64,000 nt of DNA from Plantactinospora mayteni. GTDB taxonomy: Bacteria; Actinomycetota; Actinomycetes; Mycobacteriales; Micromonosporaceae. The notes below the pieces were generated by a model. It was not told the DNA's origin. It searched no databases and saw only the letters and a list, made by a program, of their open reading frames with translations. Made by a program: the position numbers and the translations under genes. Positions 34,596 to 42,446 of the stretch are shown piece after piece. The first letter of the stretch is position 1. Every line of letters begins with the position of its first letter. The stretch spans positions 186,001 through 250,000 of the forward strand of contig NZ_BONX01000004.1 of assembly GCF_016862935.1 (NCBI RefSeq). The letters run 5' to 3'.

Positions 34596-35708
34596 ATGCA
34601 GGTTAAGTCCCTCGGGAAGGCGGTGGGGACGGCACTCGCGGCCGTGCTCGCCGTCGCGGCGGTGGCCACCCCGGCCTCGGCCGATCCGTTCACCGGGTTC
34701 CCCCCGTTCCCGACCGACGCCGCCGCCTACCGGACCCTGGCCGGCACCGGGTCGGACACCACCCAGGACGTGCTGAACGGCCTGGGCGCGGCGATCGGCG
34801 GCGGCACCGTACTCGCGTCCTGGGACGCGCGCGGCACCTCGCCGATCAAGACCAAGGTCGCCAACTGCGTGTTCCAGCGGCCGAACGGCTCGACGGAGGG
34901 CAACCGCTCGCTGTGGGCCTCGAAGGTGCAGTCCCCGGCGGTGAGCACGATCGAGGACTGTGTCGACTTCGCCCGCTCGTCCAGCGGTACGACCCTGGTC
35001 GCGGGTGGCAACGGGACCTGGATCCCGTTCGCCCTGGACGCGGTGACGTACGCGGTCAACGAGAACAGCGACCTGCCGACCAACATGTCGCTCTCACTGC
35101 TCCAGAACATCTACAAGTGCGTCACCACCACGGTCGGCTCCTTCCCGGTCCAGCCGCTGCTGATCCAGCCCGGATCCGGCACCCGGCAGTTCTGGAACCA
35201 GCAGATGGGCATCACCGACGCCGAGATCGCCGCCGGTGACTACCCCTGCCTCGTACCGGCGTCGGCGACGGTGCCGGACGGTACCGGTGTCCCGCCGGTG
35301 CAGGAGCACGACGGCCGGGAACTGAACGGCCACAACGACTACGTCATGCCGTTCTCGATCGCCCAGCACATCGCCCAGGGCAACGCGCTGCCGGGCGTCG
35401 AGGACCGGCGTGGCCCGTCGCTGCTCGGCAGCATCAACACCGTGTCGCCGTACGCGGCCGGCACCAACCCGCCGAACGAGGTGCTCAACCCCGCGTTCCC
35501 GCTCAACCGGCGGGTCTACAACATCGTCGCCTCCAGTGAGCTGACCGAGGAGTGGATCGACCGGGTCTTCACCGCCGGTGGGAGCTTCGGCTCGCTGCTC
35601 TGCGCCCAGAGCGGAGTCATCACCACCTACGGCTTCGCCACCATCGGCGACTGTGGGTCCACCACGCTGACCGGCAACCTGAACACCGCCGGCTGGCCGC
35701 CGGCCTGA
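34596..35708 (+). CDS. Secreted PstS-like binding protein, paralogue 3
   Basis: 370 residues from ATG 34596 (SD AAAGGGAG). Signal peptide AVGTALAAVLAVAAVATPAS. The mature protein shares the motifs of paralogue 2: AGTGSDTTQDVLNGLGAAIG, FARSSSGTTLVAGG, QPGSGTRQFWNQQMG, EHDGRELNGHNDYVMPFSIA. Conserved Cys pairs suggest disulphides. It is the closest relative of the broken copy at 32368, matching it nearly residue by residue over its first half and at the C-terminus (TAGWPPA). No anchor. Likely a PhoP-controlled phosphate-capture protein (inference). Confidence 0.82.
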   Translation: MQVKSLGKAVGTALAAVLAVAAVATPASADPFTGFPPFPTDAAAYRTLAGTGSDTTQDVLNGLGAAIGGGTVLASWDARGTSPIKTKVANCVFQRPNGSTEGNRSLWASKVQSPAVSTIEDCVDFARSSSGTTLVAGGNGTWIPFALDAVTYAVNENSDLPTNMSLSLLQNIYKCVTTTVGSFPVQPLLIQPGSGTRQFWNQQMGITDAEIAAGDYPCLVPASATVPDGTGVPPVQEHDGRELNGHNDYVMPFSIAQHIAQGNALPGVEDRRGPSLLGSINTVSPYAAGTNPPNEVLNPAFPLNRRVYNIVASSELTEEWIDRVFTAGGSFGSLLCAQSGVITTYGFATIGDCGSTTLTGNLNTAGWPPA

Positions 35709-35750
35709 CGCCCGGGGCATAGCGCCCGGGAGCACGTCATCGAACACACT

Positions 35751-35777
35751 CGCGGCCGGCGCCCCGCGCCGGTCGCG
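35751..35777 (+). terminator. Terminator hairpin after paralogue 3
   Basis: A 12-bp stem (35751-35762 with 35766-35777, one G-U pair) with a CCC loop, 42 bp after the stop codon. There is no U-tract. Confidence 0.6.
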
Positions 35778-35875
35778 GGTGCGACGTCGAACGGGTGGCC
35801 GACGACGGCTACCGGGCACCGTACGTCGACCGAACGGCGGTGCACACATTCCACTTGCGTCGGGTGCGGCTTCGG

Positions 35876-35897
35876 GTTCATCTGGCCTTCATGTTGG
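35876..35897 (+). promoter_or_regulatory. PHO-box-like direct repeat 4 in a 492-bp gap
   Basis: Units GTTCATCTGGC and CTTCATGTTGG are the best match in the window to the PhoP consensus. The conserved leader block follows to about 35970, including an inverted pair CAGGGAATGCTGATCGCGGTC related to the box 3 leader. The next 200 bp (36000-36190) look like non-coding leader for the gene at 36201. Apart from the hairpin at 35751, I see nothing else in 35709-36200. Confidence 0.7.
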
Positions 35898-36200
35898 CGA
35901 AGCATTGGGCACGAAACGTTCGCGAAGCGCGGGTGTCGACGTACCCGGCGGGCAGGGAATGCTGATCGCGGTCCATTCCACAGGCGACTGGGGTGGACCG
36001 AAATCGGCACTTAGTTCCATCCGTCTCCATATCGAAGCGAACCGCAGGTCGAGGCAGTGTCGGTTGGGACCACCGGACCGGACTCGGCATTCTTCCCGCG
36101 TTGCGTACCACCACGGCGGCGCTTTCCGCCGCTGATCCGAGGCCCGGGTTTGCGAACCCGGGAACGGCAACCGCGAAACCACACCGAGAGGAAGTGCTTC

Positions 36201-36950
36201 GTGAGCAAGGCCAAGTCTCTGTTCGTCCGGACGGCGGTGGCGCTGTCGACCGCCGCGATCGCGACCCTGGCGCTCGCCGGCCTGGCCGGCCCCGCGCAGG
36301 CGGAAAGCCCGATCCTCGGCACCGTCGCGCTGACGCCCACCAGCGGCAGCGTGCAGGACAACCCGTTCGTGACGGCGGCCACCACCTCGGCGGCCTGCCC
36401 GTCCGGCTTCGGCGAGAACGCCGCGCTGAAGGTCGGTCCGCTCGGTGGCCCGTACAGCCCGCTCGCCCGCATCGGCGGACTCGCCAACTACGACCAGGCG
36501 CCGTTCAGCCTCGCGGCGAACCGCTCGCTCGCCACCGCCCTCGGCGCGGCGCCGGCGGACGGCACCTACGAGGTGGCCGTCTCCTGCTCCGGTACGACCG
36601 GAGCGGCGCCGAAGGACTTCTCGACCCTGATCACCGTCACCGGCGACACCTGGGCGGTGAAGAACGCGGCGGCCACCACCACCAGGCTGACCGCCAAGCC
36701 GGGTCTGTTCGCCTTCGAGGGCCAGCGGGTGACGCTGACCGCGACGGTGCGGCAGCACGCGGCCGGCAGCGTCGAGTTCTTCGCCGGCTCCACCAGTATC
36801 GGCACGGCCCCCGTCGCCGACGGAAAGGCGCTGATCAGCACCACCACCCTGCCGACCGGCGTACTCCAGCTCAGGGCCGCCTTCACCCCGGAGGACCCGC
36901 GCCTGTTCGCGGCCTCGACGTCGCAGACCTGGTACCTCGTGATCGGTTGA
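36201..36950 (+). CDS. Secreted protein: shared 'NRS' domain plus Ig-like domain
   Basis: 249 residues from GTG 36201 (SD GAGAGGAAG). Signal peptide TAVALSTAAIATLALAGLAG, cleavage near AQAES. Residues about 35-150 are a domain also found in the genes at 37042, 38187 and 41049, with motifs LTPTSGSVQDNPFVTAATTS, CPSGFG and FSLAANRSLATAL and two Cys about 75 apart, probably a disulphide. Residues about 155-249 are a bacterial Ig-like (Big_3) domain (RVTLTATVRQHAAGSVEFF). No anchor. I do not recognise the first domain. PHO box 4 lies upstream. Confidence 0.72.
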   Translation: MSKAKSLFVRTAVALSTAAIATLALAGLAGPAQAESPILGTVALTPTSGSVQDNPFVTAATTSAACPSGFGENAALKVGPLGGPYSPLARIGGLANYDQAPFSLAANRSLATALGAAPADGTYEVAVSCSGTTGAAPKDFSTLITVTGDTWAVKNAAATTTRLTAKPGLFAFEGQRVTLTATVRQHAAGSVEFFAGSTSIGTAPVADGKALISTTTLPTGVLQLRAAFTPEDPRLFAASTSQTWYLVIG

Positions 36951-36977
36951 GCCAGCGCGTCCGAGACGCGCGCCCGG

Positions 36978-37010
36978 GTGGCCGGAAGTCCCTTGTGGAC
37001 GTCCGGCCAC
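36978..37010 (+). terminator. Long imperfect hairpin between surface-protein genes
   Basis: GTGGCCGGA (36978-36986) pairs with TCCGGCCAC (37002-37010); an inner GTCC/GGAC closes a 5-nt loop after one A-G mismatch. It lies 27 bp after the previous stop, with the next SD only 20 bp downstream, so it may attenuate rather than fully terminate. Confidence 0.6.
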
Positions 37011-37041
37011 ACGCCCGTGTTATCGACAAGGAAGGAACGCT

Positions 37042-37923
37042 GTGAAGACGCCAACCCGCCGGCTCGGCCGGACCGGCTCGACGTTCGTGGCGGTCGCGCT
37101 GCTCTCCGGAGCCGGCGCGATCGCCGCGGCGCTGGTCGGGCTCACCCCGCCCGCCCAGGCGGCACCCTCGCTCGGCACCCTCACCATCGACCCGACCAGC
37201 GGCAGCGTGACCGACGGCTCGGCCCAGGCGCCCGCGTTCACCGCACGGACCTCGGCGGGCTGCCCGACCGGCTGGGGTGCCCAGGCGCAGATCCGGATCA
37301 GCCCGGCCGATCAGCAGGGCCGACCCGAGGGCGGCACGCTCGACCGGATCGCCAGCGCCACCGGCTACGACGCCGGCCCGTTCACCCTCGGCACCAACCG
37401 GTCCATCGCCAGAGCGCTGGACCCGACTCCGAACGACGGGGACCACCCGGCACCGGCCGACGGCGACTACCGGATCACCATCGAGTGCCTGACCGAACTG
37501 GCCGAGGCGCACGAGAACTGGTTCCAGGCGGTGGTCACGATCAGCGGCCCGACCTGGCAGGTCAAGCAGGCACCGACCGGCTCGCCCACCCCTTCCGGTT
37601 CGGCCACCCCGACCCCGACCCCGACCGCGAGCCCGACCGCGACGGGCAGCCCCACCCCGACCCCGACGGGGACGGGTAGTCCGACCCCGACCCCGACCGA
37701 GACCGGCAGTCCCACCCCCACCCCGACCGAGACCGGCAGCCCCACCCCCACCCCGACCGAGACGGAGAGCCCGAGTCCGACCCCGACCCAGGGGGGCGGC
37801 GGCGGCAACCTGGCGCTGACCGGTACCTCGCTGCCGACCCTGCTGACCGGCGGGCTCGTCCTCGTCGGTGTCGGTGTCGCCGCGATGCTGCTGGCCCGAC
37901 GCCGCGACACCCCGCAGCCGTAG
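37042..37923 (+). CDS. LALTG wall-anchored protein with shared 'NRS' domain and Pro/Thr stalk
   Basis: 293 residues from GTG 37042 (SD AAGGAA). Signal peptide at about 8-35. Residues about 42-175 are the shared domain (LTIDPTSGSVTDG, GCPTGWGAQ, FTLGTNRSIARAL). A stalk of GSPTPTPTET repeats (about 178-250) follows, then a sorting signal LALTG with hydrophobic helix and RRR tail (LALTGTSLPTLLTGGLVLVG). LAxTG is the motif preferred by class E sortases. The stalk DNA is a short tandem repeat (about 37600-37790). The sortase-like protein at 38909 lies close by. Confidence 0.82.
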   Translation: MKTPTRRLGRTGSTFVAVALLSGAGAIAAALVGLTPPAQAAPSLGTLTIDPTSGSVTDGSAQAPAFTARTSAGCPTGWGAQAQIRISPADQQGRPEGGTLDRIASATGYDAGPFTLGTNRSIARALDPTPNDGDHPAPADGDYRITIECLTELAEAHENWFQAVVTISGPTWQVKQAPTGSPTPSGSATPTPTPTASPTATGSPTPTPTGTGSPTPTPTETGSPTPTPTETGSPTPTPTETESPSPTPTQGGGGGNLALTGTSLPTLLTGGLVLVGVGVAAMLLARRRDTPQP

Positions 37924-38084
37924 CCGGATCCCGAGCGAGCGCGCCGGACCGACCGGGTCGGTGGGGAAGCCACCCGGGCATCGGAGGTGACGGCGGTCGT
38001 CGTACCCCGCCGGGAGCTGTGGCGGGCCCGTCGGTCTGGCCGGGCGCGAGAGAGGAAGACATGTCCGTACTGGGATCACCGACC

Positions 38085-38171
38085 CTTCTGCGACCTGAAC
38101 CGCGCGGCGCTCGCCCGCCTCGTCCGACCCTGCGGTCCGACGAACCGCACGGGGAGGTGGAGAAAGGTTCA
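38085..38171 (+). repeat. Inverted-repeat-bounded structured element, copy 3
   Basis: An 87-bp copy aligning without gaps to copy 4. The left end is diverged so the closing stem is short (ACCT/AGGT plus TTCT/AGAA); the right end AGGTGGAGAAAGGTTCA is well kept. The hairpin TGCGGT (38131-38136)/ACCGCA (38144-38149) precedes GGGGAGG. It lies directly upstream of the GTG at 38187, effectively as its leader. Confidence 0.65.
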
Positions 38172-38186
38172 CCGAGGTACCGAGGG

Positions 38187-38912
38187 GTGGGCCTGCTGCT
38201 CCCGGCGGTTCTGCTGGCCGTGGCCGGGCTGTCGGCACCGCCGCCCGGCGCCGCTGCGGTACCGGCCCGACGCGGGGCGGCTCTCGGCACGCTCACCATC
38301 ACGCCGACCGGCGGAACCGTCGGCGGCAACCCGATGCTCGTCTCGGCGACCACGTCGGCGCCCTGCCCGGCCCGGTACGGTTCCGCGGCGCTGCTCCGGG
38401 TCGGCCCGGTCGGCGGCCCCTACAGCAACATCGCCCGGCCGGGCGGGGCGGGCGGCTACGACACGGCACCGGTCACCATGAACCCGAACCGGTCCATGGT
38501 GATGTCCCAGGGCAGGCCGCCCGGCGACGGCGAGTACGTGATCGTCGTCGAGTGCGTCAGCGACACCCTGGGTACCCACCCCGACCGCTTCGAGTCGCGG
38601 ATCGTGGTGAGCGGGGACAGTTGGCGGGTCAGAAGCGGCGGCGCCGGCCAGGCCGCACCGACGGCCACCGGGTCGGGGCAGACGACCGGCGCGCCGTCCG
38701 ACCCCGACCGTGACGGGACCCCGACGGCGCCCGCCGCGTCGAGCGGTACCGCCGGGGAACCGACCGTCGCGGCCACCGCCCCACCCGAGCTGGCCTCCCG
38801 GGGAGACGAGGGCGGTTCACCGCTGCCCTGGGTTCTGGGCGGGGTGGTGGCCCTGCTGGCGTGTGTGGCCGCCGTACCGCTGATCCGCCGACGAGGAAGC
38901 AGGCAGCCGTGA
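38187..38912 (+). CDS. Membrane-anchored protein with shared 'NRS' domain
   Basis: 241 residues from GTG 38187; the longer frame to 38019 would run through the repeat element and is rejected. Signal peptide GLLLPAVLLAVAGLSAPPPG. Shared domain at about 32-150 (LTITPTGGTVGGNPMLVSAT, CPARYG, TMNPNRSMVMSQ, EYVIVVECVS). An Ala/Thr/Pro linker follows, then a C-terminal TM helix with basic tail (PLPWVLGGVVALLACVAAVP) but no LPxTG-like motif, so it is membrane-held, not wall-linked. It overlaps the sortase-like gene by 4 bp (GTGA), implying partnership. Confidence 0.72.
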   Translation: MGLLLPAVLLAVAGLSAPPPGAAAVPARRGAALGTLTITPTGGTVGGNPMLVSATTSAPCPARYGSAALLRVGPVGGPYSNIARPGGAGGYDTAPVTMNPNRSMVMSQGRPPGDGEYVIVVECVSDTLGTHPDRFESRIVVSGDSWRVRSGGAGQAAPTATGSGQTTGAPSDPDRDGTPTAPAASSGTAGEPTVAATAPPELASRGDEGGSPLPWVLGGVVALLACVAAVPLIRRRGSRQP

Positions 38913-39904
38913 CCACGACCGTCGACCCGCCGACCGTGCCACCGGTCGACCTCCACCGGGAACCGCCGACCGCGCCGCCCAGGCCGTCCCGAGCGGCATC
39001 CGACCCCGGCGGGTCACCGTCGCGGGCCGCACCGGCCCGGCGGTCCCGCCCCGTCGAGATCCCGGCGGTACGCGTCACCGGCACGATCCTGACGCTGCTC
39101 GGGGTACTGCTGCTGGCCTTCGTCGTACACCTGACGCTGGTCTCCCAGCTCCGCTACGAGCGGGCCCAGCAGACGGCGTACGCCGACTTCCGCAAGGACC
39201 TGGCCGAGGGGATCGCACCGGTCGGCCAGACCGATCTCGACGGTGAACTGCTCCGCCCGGGTACGTCGATCGCGGTACTCCGGATTCCCGTGCTCGGCAC
39301 CCGGCAGGTGGTCTCCGAGGGCACCACCGGAGCCGTACTCCAGAACGGCCCCGGGCACCGCCGCGACACGGTACTGCCCGGCCAGCCCGGGACCAGCGTC
39401 GTACTGGGCCGGCACGCCGGGTACGGCGGCCCCTTCGCCGGGCTGTCGCTGCTGACCGCCGGGGACGAGATCGTCGTGGTGACCGGACAGGGCGAGCACA
39501 GGTACCGGGTCAGCGGTCTGCGCCGCCCGGGCGATCCGCTGCCGCCCCGGCTGGCCGACGGGGCGGGCCGGCTCACCCTGGCCACCGCCGACGGCCGGCC
39601 GTACCTGCCGGACAACGTCCTCTACGTCGACGCCGACCTGGTCTCGTCGGCCCAACCGTCCCCGCAGCGGCGGTTCGGCGCGCAGTCCCTGAGCACGGCC
39701 GAGCAGGCGATGGCCGGCGACCCCGGCGCGTGGGTGCCGCTGGTGCTGTGGGGCCAGGCACTGCTGATCGCCGCCTACGCGGTGAGCTGGGCCTGGGCCC
39801 GCTGGGGCGGCTGGCAGGCGTGGGTGTCGGGGATGCCGCTGCTCACCGTCCTGGGCCTCACCGTGGCGGACCAGGCCGTCCGACTCCTGCCCAACCTCTA
39901 TTAA
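38909..39904 (+). CDS. Sortase-fold membrane protein lacking the catalytic cysteine
   Basis: 331 residues from GTG 38909. Pro-rich cytoplasmic tail, TM helix (about 66-88), sortase beta-barrel (about 125-255), then two or three C-terminal TM helices, as in some class E/F-type enzymes. The catalytic His region is present (VVLGRHAGYGGPF). At the position of the usual TLxTC active site it reads LTLATADGRPYLPDN: Cys is replaced by Ala, and the canonical Arg a few residues on is not evident. The whole protein has no Cys. It is therefore probably inactive as a transpeptidase and may act as a scaffold or substrate-binding partner. Confidence 0.78.
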   Translation: MTTTVDPPTVPPVDLHREPPTAPPRPSRAASDPGGSPSRAAPARRSRPVEIPAVRVTGTILTLLGVLLLAFVVHLTLVSQLRYERAQQTAYADFRKDLAEGIAPVGQTDLDGELLRPGTSIAVLRIPVLGTRQVVSEGTTGAVLQNGPGHRRDTVLPGQPGTSVVLGRHAGYGGPFAGLSLLTAGDEIVVVTGQGEHRYRVSGLRRPGDPLPPRLADGAGRLTLATADGRPYLPDNVLYVDADLVSSAQPSPQRRFGAQSLSTAEQAMAGDPGAWVPLVLWGQALLIAAYAVSWAWARWGGWQAWVSGMPLLTVLGLTVADQAVRLLPNLY

Positions 39905-39917
39905 CGACGGAGCCGAG

Positions 39918-40748
39918 ATGAGCCTCGACAGTACGTCCCTGATGCCCACCGCGCCGACCGGACCGTACGGCAGTCTGGCGGCCCTGGAAGCCCGGTCGAT
40001 CTCCGCGTGGTTCGGCCAGCACAAGGTGCTCGACCGGGTGTCGCTGACCATGGCCGCCGGCGAGGTGACCGCCCTGATCGGACCGTCCGGCTGCGGCAAG
40101 TCCACGTTCCTGCGGATCCTCAACCGGATGCACGAGCTGATCCCCGGTGCCTCGCTCGCCGGCGAGGTACTCCTCGACGACCAGGACCTGTACGCGCCGG
40201 TCCGCCGGATCACCGACGCCCGGCGGCAGGTCGGGATGGTGTTCCAGAAGCCGAACCCGTTCCCGACGATGTCGATCTACGACAACGTCGTCGCGGGCCT
40301 GCGGCTCACCGGTACCCGGATCGGCCGCGACGCCCGCGACGCCCTGGTCGAGGAGTGCCTGGCCAAGGCCGGACTCTGGAAGGAGGTACGGGACCGGCTC
40401 CGCTCCCCCGGCGGCGCGCTCTCCGGCGGGCAGCAGCAGCGGCTCTGCATCGCCCGGTCGCTGGCGGTCCGACCCCGGGTACTGCTGATGGACGAGCCCT
40501 GCTCGGCGCTCGACCCGACCTCGACCCGGCGGATCGAGGAGACCATCGCCGAACTGGTGGCCGAGGTGACGATCGTGATCGTCACGCACAACATGCAGCA
40601 GGCGGCCCGGGTCTCCAACCAGTGCGCGTTCTTCCTGGCCGAGCACGGTACGCCCGGCGCCATCGTCGAGCACGGTCCGACCGAGGTGATGTTCGACAGT
40701 CCACAGGACTCTCGTACCTACGACTATGTGCACGGACGGTTCGGATAG
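39918..40748 (+). CDS. pstB: Phosphate ABC transporter ATP-binding protein PstB
   Basis: 276 residues with typical PstB sequence: Walker A GPSGCGKSTFLRILNRMHEL, the family motif GMVFQKPNPFPTMSIYDNV, signature LSGGQQQRLCIARSL, Walker B VLLMDEPCSALDPTSTRRIE, H-loop VTHNMQQAARVSN and the C-terminal EHGPTEVMFDSPQD. Initiation at ATG 39918 follows GACGGAG, 13 bp after the sortase-like stop, so it is in that operon. It energises PstC/PstA encoded 13 kb upstream; a second pstB elsewhere cannot be excluded. Confidence 0.92.
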   Translation: MSLDSTSLMPTAPTGPYGSLAALEARSISAWFGQHKVLDRVSLTMAAGEVTALIGPSGCGKSTFLRILNRMHELIPGASLAGEVLLDDQDLYAPVRRITDARRQVGMVFQKPNPFPTMSIYDNVVAGLRLTGTRIGRDARDALVEECLAKAGLWKEVRDRLRSPGGALSGGQQQRLCIARSLAVRPRVLLMDEPCSALDPTSTRRIEETIAELVAEVTIVIVTHNMQQAARVSNQCAFFLAEHGTPGAIVEHGPTEVMFDSPQDSRTYDYVHGRFG

Positions 40749-41048
40749 GCCGTTCCGCCGACCGGTCGGTCGCGTCCACCGGGTCGGCGATGGTGACGAA
40801 AAGGTGAACACCCTGCTCGCGCCGGCTTTGACATCTTCCATTCACACGGTGGATCAACTCGATTCTTCACGCCGTCAGTCCCATGTCAGTTCGGCCGTAA
40901 CCCGCAATTTTCCTGCTGCATGTCCGGCCTTGGCGTTGGCCTGCACGACGGGTCACGGCCCGTGTGCAGCCTGATCGAGGTCGCGGCAGGTGACCGCTCC
41001 CGACGGGGGAGAGCCGCCGCACCGCACTCCTGGCGAAGGAAGTGATCC
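40749..41048 (+). promoter_or_regulatory. 300-bp leader with PHO-like half sites
   Basis: No gene is evident. CATTCACACGG (40838-40848) and TTCTTCACGCC (40863-40873) each resemble a single PhoP unit, and GGTGAACACCC (40804-40814) does on the opposite strand, but no clean tandem pair is present. It is the probable promoter region of the downstream surface-protein genes. The SD is GCGAAGGAAG just before ATG 41049. Confidence 0.4.
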
Positions 41049-42272
41049 ATGAAGGCAACAAAGGCCCTGCTCGGCCGGGCAGCCGCCCTGGCCGGCGCGG
41101 TCGCGCTGACCGCGGTCGGCCTGGTCGGCGTCGCGGCGCCGGCCCAGGCCGCCGCGGCGGGCACCATTACCCTCAACCCCACCGGTGGCACCGTCACCGA
41201 CAACCCGATGCTGACCCAGGCCACCACCTCGGCGGCCTGCCCCACCGGCTTCGGCGACCAGGCCGCGCTACGGGTCGGCCCCGTAGGCGGTCAGGTGGCC
41301 AACCTCAGCCGGATCGCCAGCGACACCGGCTACGACACGGCTCCGTTCACCCTGACCGCGAACCGGTCGATGGCCACCGCGCTGGCCGGCACGCCGGCGA
41401 ACGGCGAGTACGTCGTCGTCATCGAGTGCCTCAGCGAACTCAACGGCGTACACCCGGACCGCTTCGAGACCCTCATCACGGTCGACGGCGGCAACTGGCG
41501 GGTCAAGGGCGCCGTCGACCCGGCCGCACCGACCAGCACCGCGCTGGGCGCCAGCCCGGCCGGACCGGTCGAGTCCGGCACCGCCGTGACCCTCACCGCC
41601 ACGGTGGACCCGGCCGCCGCGGCCGGCACGGTCGCCTTCCGCAACGGCAGCACCTCGCTGGGGACCGCGCCGGTCTCCGGCGGTACGGCCCAGATCACCG
41701 TCTCCACCCTGCCGGTGGGGAACAACTCGCTGACCGCACAGTTCACCCCGGCGGACCCGGCGGCGTACCAGCCGTCGACCTCGGCCGAGGTGCGCGTCCA
41801 GGTCACCGCCCCGGGTGCCGTCAACAAGGAGCAGCAGGTCACGGCCGAGATCGTCGGCGGTGGGCTCTCCCTGGAGGTGGCGGGTACCGACGTCGCCCTC
41901 TCCGGCGGCGTCGTCGGCGGTACGGCCACCGGCACGCTGAACACGGCGACGGTGACCGACCTGCGCGGCACCAGCGCCGGTTGGAACCTGACCGGCCAGG
42001 TGGAGGACTTCGTCGGCCCGGCCGCCGCCACCATCGACGGCAACCAGCTCGGCTGGACGCCGAACGCCAGCAAGCTGAGCGGCAGCGGCACCGCCACCGC
42101 GGGCGCCGCCGCGACGCCGGGCTCCGGCCTCGGGGAGGCCAGGACGCTGTGCCGGGCCGACGAGGGCAGCAGCGCCGGCACCTTCGAGTGCGGCGCCGGG
42201 CTGAGCCTCGGCATCCCGGACACCACCACGCCGGGCAGCTACGCCGGCACCCTCACCCTGACGCTGGTCTGA
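41049..42272 (+). CDS. Secreted surface protein: shared 'NRS' domain, Ig-like domain, WxL-like C-terminus
   Basis: 407 residues. Signal peptide at about 8-35 (LVGVAAPAQAAA). Shared domain at about 37-155 (LNPTGGTVTDNPMLTQATTS, CPTGFGDQ, FTLTANRSMATAL, HPDRFETLITV). Ig-like (Big_3) domain at about 160-255 (VTLTATVDPAAAAGTVAFR). The C-terminal 140 residues resemble a WxL cell-wall-binding domain: TDLRGTSAGWNLTGQVEDF, then a second Trp motif (LGWTPNASKL). WxL domains bind peptidoglycan non-covalently. Followed by a DUF916-like gene, the usual WxL partner. Confidence 0.75.
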   Translation: MKATKALLGRAAALAGAVALTAVGLVGVAAPAQAAAAGTITLNPTGGTVTDNPMLTQATTSAACPTGFGDQAALRVGPVGGQVANLSRIASDTGYDTAPFTLTANRSMATALAGTPANGEYVVVIECLSELNGVHPDRFETLITVDGGNWRVKGAVDPAAPTSTALGASPAGPVESGTAVTLTATVDPAAAAGTVAFRNGSTSLGTAPVSGGTAQITVSTLPVGNNSLTAQFTPADPAAYQPSTSAEVRVQVTAPGAVNKEQQVTAEIVGGGLSLEVAGTDVALSGGVVGGTATGTLNTATVTDLRGTSAGWNLTGQVEDFVGPAAATIDGNQLGWTPNASKLSGSGTATAGAAATPGSGLGEARTLCRADEGSSAGTFECGAGLSLGIPDTTTPGSYAGTLTLTLV

Positions 42273-42306
42273 CCCGCGAGGGTCTGACCGGCCGACGGCC
42301 GACCGA

Positions 42307-42349
42307 CGGCGGAGGTACCACGGGCAACCGGTCCGTGGCACCTCCGCCG
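42307..42349 (+). terminator. Terminator hairpin
   Basis: A 17-bp stem with one A-C mismatch (42307-42323 with 42333-42349) and a 9-nt loop, 35 bp after the WxL-like gene's stop. It separates that gene from its DUF916-like neighbour at least partly. Confidence 0.75.
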
Positions 42350-42446
42350 CACATCCGTCCCTGAGCATCCCAGAGTCGTGTCCCTGACCGAGTGCCGCGA
42401 GGGCAGCAGCCCGCCCGGCGTCGCGATGACGAGCGAGGAGCCCACC

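Noticed and set aside
37600-37795. CRISPR-like short repeats
   Set aside because: The periodic sequence is a codon-level Pro/Thr stalk repeat within a protein, with no unique spacers and no cas genes.
38061-38186. N-terminal extension of the shared-domain protein through the repeat element, with peptide similarity to a translation of copy 4
   Set aside because: Copies 3 and 4 differ mainly at first and second codon positions and copies 1 and 2 have indels, so conservation is of nucleic acid; a clean signal peptide begins at GTG 38187.
38840-38912. Sortase signal at the C-terminus of the 38187 protein
   Set aside because: It has a TM helix and basic tail but GSPLPWVLG contains no LPxTG or LAxTG motif; treated as a membrane anchor.
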